This document shows positions 60,001 to 64,000 of a DNA stretch of 64,000 nt, piece after piece. The translations under genes and the position numbers were made by a program. Within the stretch, counting starts at the first letter, position 1, and the number at the start of each line of letters is the position of its first letter. The notes under the pieces are model-generated. The model was not told the origin of the DNA and did no database searches. It worked only from the letters and a program-made list of their open reading frames with translations. The DNA lies in assembly GCA_947044365.1 (NCBI GenBank), contig OX345640.1, forward strand, positions 925,001-989,000, in the 5' to 3' direction. The stretch comes from Petrosia ficiformis. Lineage: Eukaryota; Porifera; Demospongiae; Haplosclerida; Petrosiidae.

Positions 60001-62243
60001 GTAACTAAAACCCTTTTTAGTAAGGCATCGTGACTAGTACTAAATTACAGGTCTACTACATGTAACTATAACTAAAACCCCTTTTAGTAAGGCATCGTGA
60101 CTAGTACTAAATTACAAGTCTACTACATGTAACTATAACTAAAACCCCTTTTAGTAAGGCATCGTGACTAGTACTAAATTACAAGTCTACTACATGTAAC
60201 TATAACTAAAACCCCTTTTAGTAAGGCATCGTGACTAGTACTAAATTACAGGTCTACTACATGTAACTATAACTAAAACCCCTTTTAGTAAGGCATCGTG
60301 ACTAGTACTAAATTACAAGTCTACTACATGTAACTATAACTAAAACCCTTTTTAGTAAGGCATCGTGACTAGTACTAAATTACAGGTCTACTACATGTAA
60401 CTATAACTAAAACCCCTTTTAGTAAGGCATCGTGACTAGTACTAAATTACAAGTCTACTACATGTAACTATAACTAAAACCCCTTTTAGTAAGGCATCGT
60501 GACTAGTACTAAATTACAAGTCTACTACATGTAACTATAACTAAAACCCCTTTTAGTAAGGCATTGTGACTAGTACTAAATTACAAGTCTACTACATGTA
60601 ACTATAACTAAAACCCTTTTTAGTAAGGCATTGTGACTTTTAGTTAACAATGTTACTATTACAAGTCTACCGCATGTAATTATAACTATAAAATGAAATA
60701 CTAAACAGTTCTCTTTAATTACACCTAATATTACTTAACTAAAATTAAATGTCCAGATTAACATTATACTGGATATACTGGATATACTGGATATACAAGT
60801 ACATGTACTATCAATACAGTATTACACGGTCATGTACATGTATATCAGTACACGGTGTGTACTATCAATACAGTATTACACGGTCATGTACATGTATATT
60901 AGTACACGGTGTGTACTATCAATACAGTATTACATGGTCATGTACATGTATATTAGTACACGGTGTGTACTATCAATACAGTATTACATGGTCATGTACA
61001 TGTATATTAGTACACGGTGTGTACTATCAATACAGTATTACATGGTCATGTACATGTATATTAGTACACAGTGTGTACTATCAATACAGTATTACATGGT
61101 CATGTACATGTACATTAGTACACAGTGTGTACTATCAATACAGTATTACACGGTCATGTACATGTACATTAGTACACAGTGTGTACTATCAATACAGTAT
61201 TACACGGTCATGTACATGTATATTAGTACACAGTGTGTACTATCAATACAGTATTACACGGTCATGTACATGTATATTAGTACACAGTGTGTACTATCAA
61301 TACTGGTCATAACTCATTTAAACTCACTGATAATTTCTGTTCAGTCATCATTTTACACACAGTGAAAAGATGAGAAGCAAATCTATCTTTTTCTAATATA
61401 TGACAGAGTTGTATGAGAAGTGTTGATGGTACGATGGGTGGAGCTAAAAAATTGTCTATGATGCCTGTTAAAGCTGCAGCACAATTATGATCAGCTAGCA
61501 GACAAATTAGGTCATAATTGATCTAAGAGAGATTACGAGACATTATTATGAAGAAAGGAAGTGAGGAGGAGGAGAGAGAATGTGAATACAATGTAAGTAC
61601 AAGAGGAGGAGGATGAGGAGGAGGAGAAGGAGGATGAGGAGGATGAGGAGGAGGATGAGGAGAGAGAATGAGAATACAATGTAAGTACAAGAGGAGGAGG
61701 ATGAGGAGGAGGAGAAGGAGGATGAGGAGGATGAGGAGGATGAGGAGGAGGATGAGGAGGATGAGGAGGAGGAGAGAGAATGAAAGATGAGGATGTCAAG
61801 GATGGTAAAGAAGGGAATGGAAGAAGGAAGAGGATAAAATAAAAGAAACCTGTTTGGGAAGAGGTAGATGTAGAGACAGTATTGTTCTATATAACCAACA
61901 TGATGTGTGAATTAACTTCAGATTCAAACTGCATTCTAACAAGCCATTCCATACCTATAAACAAATAATACCGTAAATCGGGAATATTTCGTCTCTAAAA
62001 TATTTCGAATTTTAATTTTTTGTATGTACATGTATAAATTTTCGTACGTGCGTACGTTATTATTTACGAATACCGTTTATTTCCATATACCAGTTAGTTT
62101 TCGAATTTTAAAATTTCGTACGCATACTGTTATACGAAAATTTTTATAGTACGAAATTTTCCCGAATTACGGTATATAATTACATACCACAAATATATAC
62201 ACAGACAGACACAGCTACATGTAGACACAGTCACAGACGGACA

Positions 62244-62322
<79 letters not shown>

Positions 62323-63203
62323 GCACGCACACCTCACGACTTAATTGTCTTGTCTGTTCTGATGAAAATGATTTTATAATACTCAACAAATGTTGAGTCT
62401 CGCTGGGACTATGACGAATGACATCTTCAACTAAGGCAAGGACATCTCTTCCTAGAATGGGGATGACTTCTGTACAGCATTCTAGTAGCTGAACACCAGC
62501 GTTCCATTGACCACACTCAACAAACACACTAGATGAAATAATGATAAGAAGATGATTAAAGAGATGAGGCAAAGAGTGAGGGAGGGAGGGAGAGAGGGAG
62601 AGAGAGAGAGGAAGAGTTGAAACTAAACTCATTAGAAATTCATGAAATATTGCTATGGAAACAAGCAAACTGATTTTCAGTTCATATACATGTACATGTA
62701 TATATAACGTGTGATTACCACAGTGATTGAACCCATAGTAATGTACACTGACGAATTTAAAACTATGAATTTATAATGAGTTAAATTTCAACTCAAACGT
62801 GATACTATTTTAGAGATATATACATGTAAATGGAAAGTATGAATAATGAGAGATAAGTAGAGCGAAAGAACACCTGTACAACTAACTACCTACCTTAGTA
62901 AGAGTTGTAGAGTAGGAGGAGTTAAACCTTTGACTACATCCGGTTTCAGTTTGATCCAATCCGAAATAGCTTGTGGAAACACAGTTAGAACAGTCCTATC
63001 CAATTTTGACAACAGTTCATCTGAATAACTGCATAAAAAACAAAGTCATCTATCAGTGTGAAATTATTAAAGCTTTTCGTCTTGGGGAACACATGCAGAG
63101 ATGGAGAATATATACATAAATAGTTAAACACAAACAAACACATGTACATACATATACAGACAGACAGACAGACAAACAGACACACACATGCATGCATGTA
63201 TAC

Positions 63204-63242
<39 letters not shown>

Positions 63243-63473
63243 TACACAATCATGTTCACACACCTTATAAGGTCTTGTAATGGATAGCAGAAACATGCAT
63301 CATTTAACAACCGAAGTGCACTGAGTAGTAAGAGAATAAATAAAGAGGTGAGTGGATGTGGCTAATTAACTTACTGGTGACCTAATCCATTGGTAGCCTG
63401 TAGCATCAGTGAGAGATGTGAACAAGTGATTTGTAAACCAAATAGAGCTGTATCATCATACAAGGCGAAGAGT
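53218..63473 (-). CDS. Large helical protein, TOPAZ1-like C-terminal half (5' end outside window)
   Basis: Exons (high to low): 63473–63375, 63320–63264, 63028–62894, 62528–62333, 61954–61850, 61522–61328, 59375–59289, 59213–59061, 57831–57685, 57395–57219, 56900–56673, 56216–55673, 55052–54895, 54605–54507, 53400–53218. The visible product, over 750 residues, is almost all amphipathic helices, like a TPR/PPR-type solenoid (QYGAVAAILSSL, ALRAVEVCLKVNQLNGAIVV, EVLMALAMECVREGQLHDAC), with one Ser/Gly-rich linker (57831–57685). From memory of the family, segments such as ALRAVEVCLK…NQ and the final region resemble the C-terminus of TOPAZ1, a germ-cell protein of vertebrates. This needs a profile search. 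No enzyme motif seen. Two of its introns carry junction-derived repeats. Stop is TAG at 53218–53220. Confidence 0.6.
53440..54472. repeat. 27-bp ATT/GTT-rich minisatellite
   Basis: A trinucleotide-like TTATTATTGTTA stretch (53440–53740) leads into about 27 copies of ttattaccattgttgttatg + tctgttg (24- and 30-bp variants). It lies in the last intron of the TOPAZ1-like gene. The long frames on both strands are repeat artefacts. Confidence 0.95.
54618..54750. repeat. GATA microsatellite
   Basis: (GATA)n with GGAT and GACA variants, next to the acceptor of exon 54507–54605. Confidence 0.9.
55218..55536. mobile_element. Probable hAT-like MITE
   Basis: Begins TGGTGCTGGGAATC and ends with the complement of TAGTGTTGGGACTCGATAAT. 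The subterminal parts are rich in ATCGAT/ATCAATTGAT. No matching 8-bp target duplication was found, so the ends may be off or decayed. Confidence 0.5.
56395..56490 (-). repeat. tRNA-derived SINE
   Basis: On the minus strand GTTTAGTTGGCAGAGTA (A-box-like) is followed by CATGGGTTTGAGCCC (B-box-like). In the TOPAZ1-like gene intron. Confidence 0.5.
56938..57070. repeat. CTAT/CTGT microsatellite
   Basis: (CTAT)n interrupted by (CTGT)n, beginning 38 bp from exon 56673–56900. Confidence 0.95.
57600..57725. repeat. Exon-end duplication at a TOPAZ1-like gene donor
   Basis: The block cactggtctgtttgtctgtt…gagaagatgatgtgt occurs twice. The upper copy includes the last coding bases (SDTSSSLFSL) and donor of exon 57831–57685; the lower copy (SDTSSSLLSL) lies just inside the intron. 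Confidence 0.75.
58520..59003. mobile_element. About 480-bp MITE, AAAAAACGCTAC ends
   Basis: Left end AAAAAACGCTACGTAGAGTA, right end (inverted) AAAAAACGCTACATAGTGGA. The interior is relatively GC-rich, with several cagtactgc palindromes and paired tactgtcgaagt segments. Non-coding, in an intron. Confidence 0.65.
59362..59760. repeat. 98-bp array carrying a splice acceptor
   Basis: Three intronic copies plus a partial one follow the real exon start at 59375. On the minus strand each has TTCTCTTAG followed by CCTCC(G/A)ACTAGTAGTCT, i.e. the polypyrimidine tract, acceptor and first exon bases of exon 59375–59289. Confidence 0.9.
59870..60650. repeat. 67-bp satellite, about 11 copies, MITE-derived
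   Basis: Unit ctaaaaccccttttagtaag + gcatcgtgactagtactaaa + ttacaagtctactacatgta + actataa. The flanks and units match the interior of the MITE at 37840–38125. Confidence 0.92.
60800..61312. repeat. 54-bp minisatellite, about 9 copies
   Basis: Unit tactatcaatacagtattac + acggtcatgtacatgtatat + tagtacacggtgtg. A multiple of three, so open in several frames, but intronic. Ends 16 bp before exon 61328–61522. Confidence 0.95.
61553..61795. repeat. GGA-rich repeat
   Basis: GAGGAGGATGAGGAGG units with an internal duplication of gagagaatg(t/a)gaatacaatg. Intronic; the Pro/Ser-rich frame on the other strand is an artefact. Confidence 0.95.
61969..62175. mobile_element. 207-bp MITE with TACCGTA ends
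   Basis: Ends TACCGTAAATCGGGAATATT and, inverted, TACCGTAATTCGGGAAAATT. The interior is rich in TTTCG(T/A)A. Related to the element entering at 63791. Confidence 0.85.
62245..62332. repeat. (AC)n microsatellite
   Basis: Long pure CA run ending in CGCACGCACGCAC, touching the donor of exon 62333–62528 (GAG|GTGTGCGTGCG): the repeat starts inside the splice donor. Confidence 0.97.
63160..63245. repeat. GACA microsatellite
   Basis: (GACA)n with CATG interruptions in a TOPAZ1-like gene intron. Confidence 0.95.
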
Positions 63474-63504
63474 CTATGAGAGAGAAAGAGTACAATTATA
63501 CATC

Positions 63505-63785
63505 ATGTTAATGTGATCACATGACAAACACATGATATAAACTAATTCAGGGTAGAAGTGATAATTAGCTAGTGTATACACTATAATAATATGATCACAT
63601 GACAAACACATGATATAAACTAACTCAGAGTAGGTGATAATTAGGTAGTGTATACATGATGATCATATGACAAACACATGATATAAACTAACTCAGAGTA
63701 GAGGTGATAATTAGGTAGTGTATACATGATGATCATATGACAAACACACGATTCAGAGTAGAAGTGATAATTAGCTAGTGTATTG
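63505..63785. repeat. About 80-bp tandem repeat, four copies
   Basis: Units share catgacaaacacatgatata and gtgataattag(c/g)tagtgt. In the 5'-most visible intron of the TOPAZ1-like gene. Confidence 0.85.
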
Positions 63786-63790
63786 TATAT

Positions 63791-64000
63791 ACCGTATAGC
63801 GGGTTTTATTGGCAAGGGGAAATATTGGCGAATACGAGGAATGCAGTGATTTGGCGAGATTAATTTTGGCGAATTAAATCGACTACGCCCATTTTTAATA
63901 ACTTATCACAAGTGTAAAATGGAGATGTTCCTTGAAAGTATTGTAAGGGGGTACCACGTTTACAGAAGAATTCCAGGCCAAACAAAAGTGATAAAGACAC
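63791..64000. mobile_element. TACCGTA-type MITE, cut by window end
   Basis: Starts TACCGTATAGCGGGTTTTAT with TTGGCGAATA motifs. The right end is outside the window. Confidence 0.6.

Noticed and set aside
60749..61365. 187- and 177-residue frames with repeated MYMYIS / SCTCI units
   Set aside because: The 54-bp minisatellite is divisible by three and keeps frames open. It lies in an intron of the TOPAZ1-like gene.
61533..61799. Pro/Ser/His-rich frame on the minus strand
   Set aside because: Low-complexity GGA repeat in an intron without splice continuity.

Overview
This window is animal nuclear DNA. It is AT-rich, its genes are split into many short exons with GT–AG introns (often 50–100 bp), and it is crowded with microsatellites, minisatellites and small inverted-repeat transposons. 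The gene content is metazoan: VPS10/PKD sorting receptors, CK1-alpha, a p24 cargo receptor, FNTA, RPP30, and a Roco-like GTPase with a CARD. Compact genes, very short introns and a 'DTGGQPEF'-type GTPase point to a sponge, probably a demosponge such as Amphimedon. The species call is inference. All exon coordinates below were read by eye from reading frame, splice sites and phase.

Layout. 1–25.1 kb: two VPS10/PKD receptor paralogues lie tail to tail. Gene A (+, ends 4247) enters from the left edge and shows only its 3' part. Gene B (−, 25083 to 9874) looks complete with about 27 exons. Their introns also match, including a palindromic transposon and a SINE, so this is a fairly recent inverted duplication. 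Between them lie a broken CABIT/SAM-type gene (−), a small secreted Cys-rich gene (−) with a 4-bp frameshift in a coding repeat, a decayed inverted copy of that gene (+), and a stray relic of a VPS10 exon. 25.6–32.9 kb: on the minus strand, a diverged CK1-alpha duplicate is followed in the same splice phase by a GTPase/COR exon and then by an exon with 14 copies of a 15-residue repeat and a CARD-like domain. The joined frame is open for about 1,360 codons. 33.4–40.4 kb: the canonical CK1-alpha gene (−). 41.0–43.4 kb: TMED4/9-type p24 protein (+). 43.5–49.6 kb: FNTA (−). 49.7–52.9 kb: RPP30 (+), divergent from FNTA with only 55 bp between start codons. 53.2–63.5 kb and beyond the window: a large helical protein resembling the C-terminal half of TOPAZ1 (−).

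Themes. (1) The possible CK1–GTPase–CARD fusion is the most novel protein architecture here. (2) In FNTA and the TOPAZ1-like gene, several minisatellites are built from copies of the gene's own exon–intron junctions, leaving rows of decoy splice sites. (3) Several transposon families occur: a hAT derivative with an 8-bp target duplication and BED-finger remnant, a pogo-like MITE, TACCGTA-ended MITEs, long-hairpin MITEs, tRNA-derived SINEs and a reverse-transcriptase fragment. One MITE appears to have seeded a 67-bp satellite. The genes do not form one pathway. FNTA, TMED, CK1-alpha and RPP30 are ordinary housekeeping neighbours, while the 1–33 kb part is duplicated and rearranged accessory sequence.
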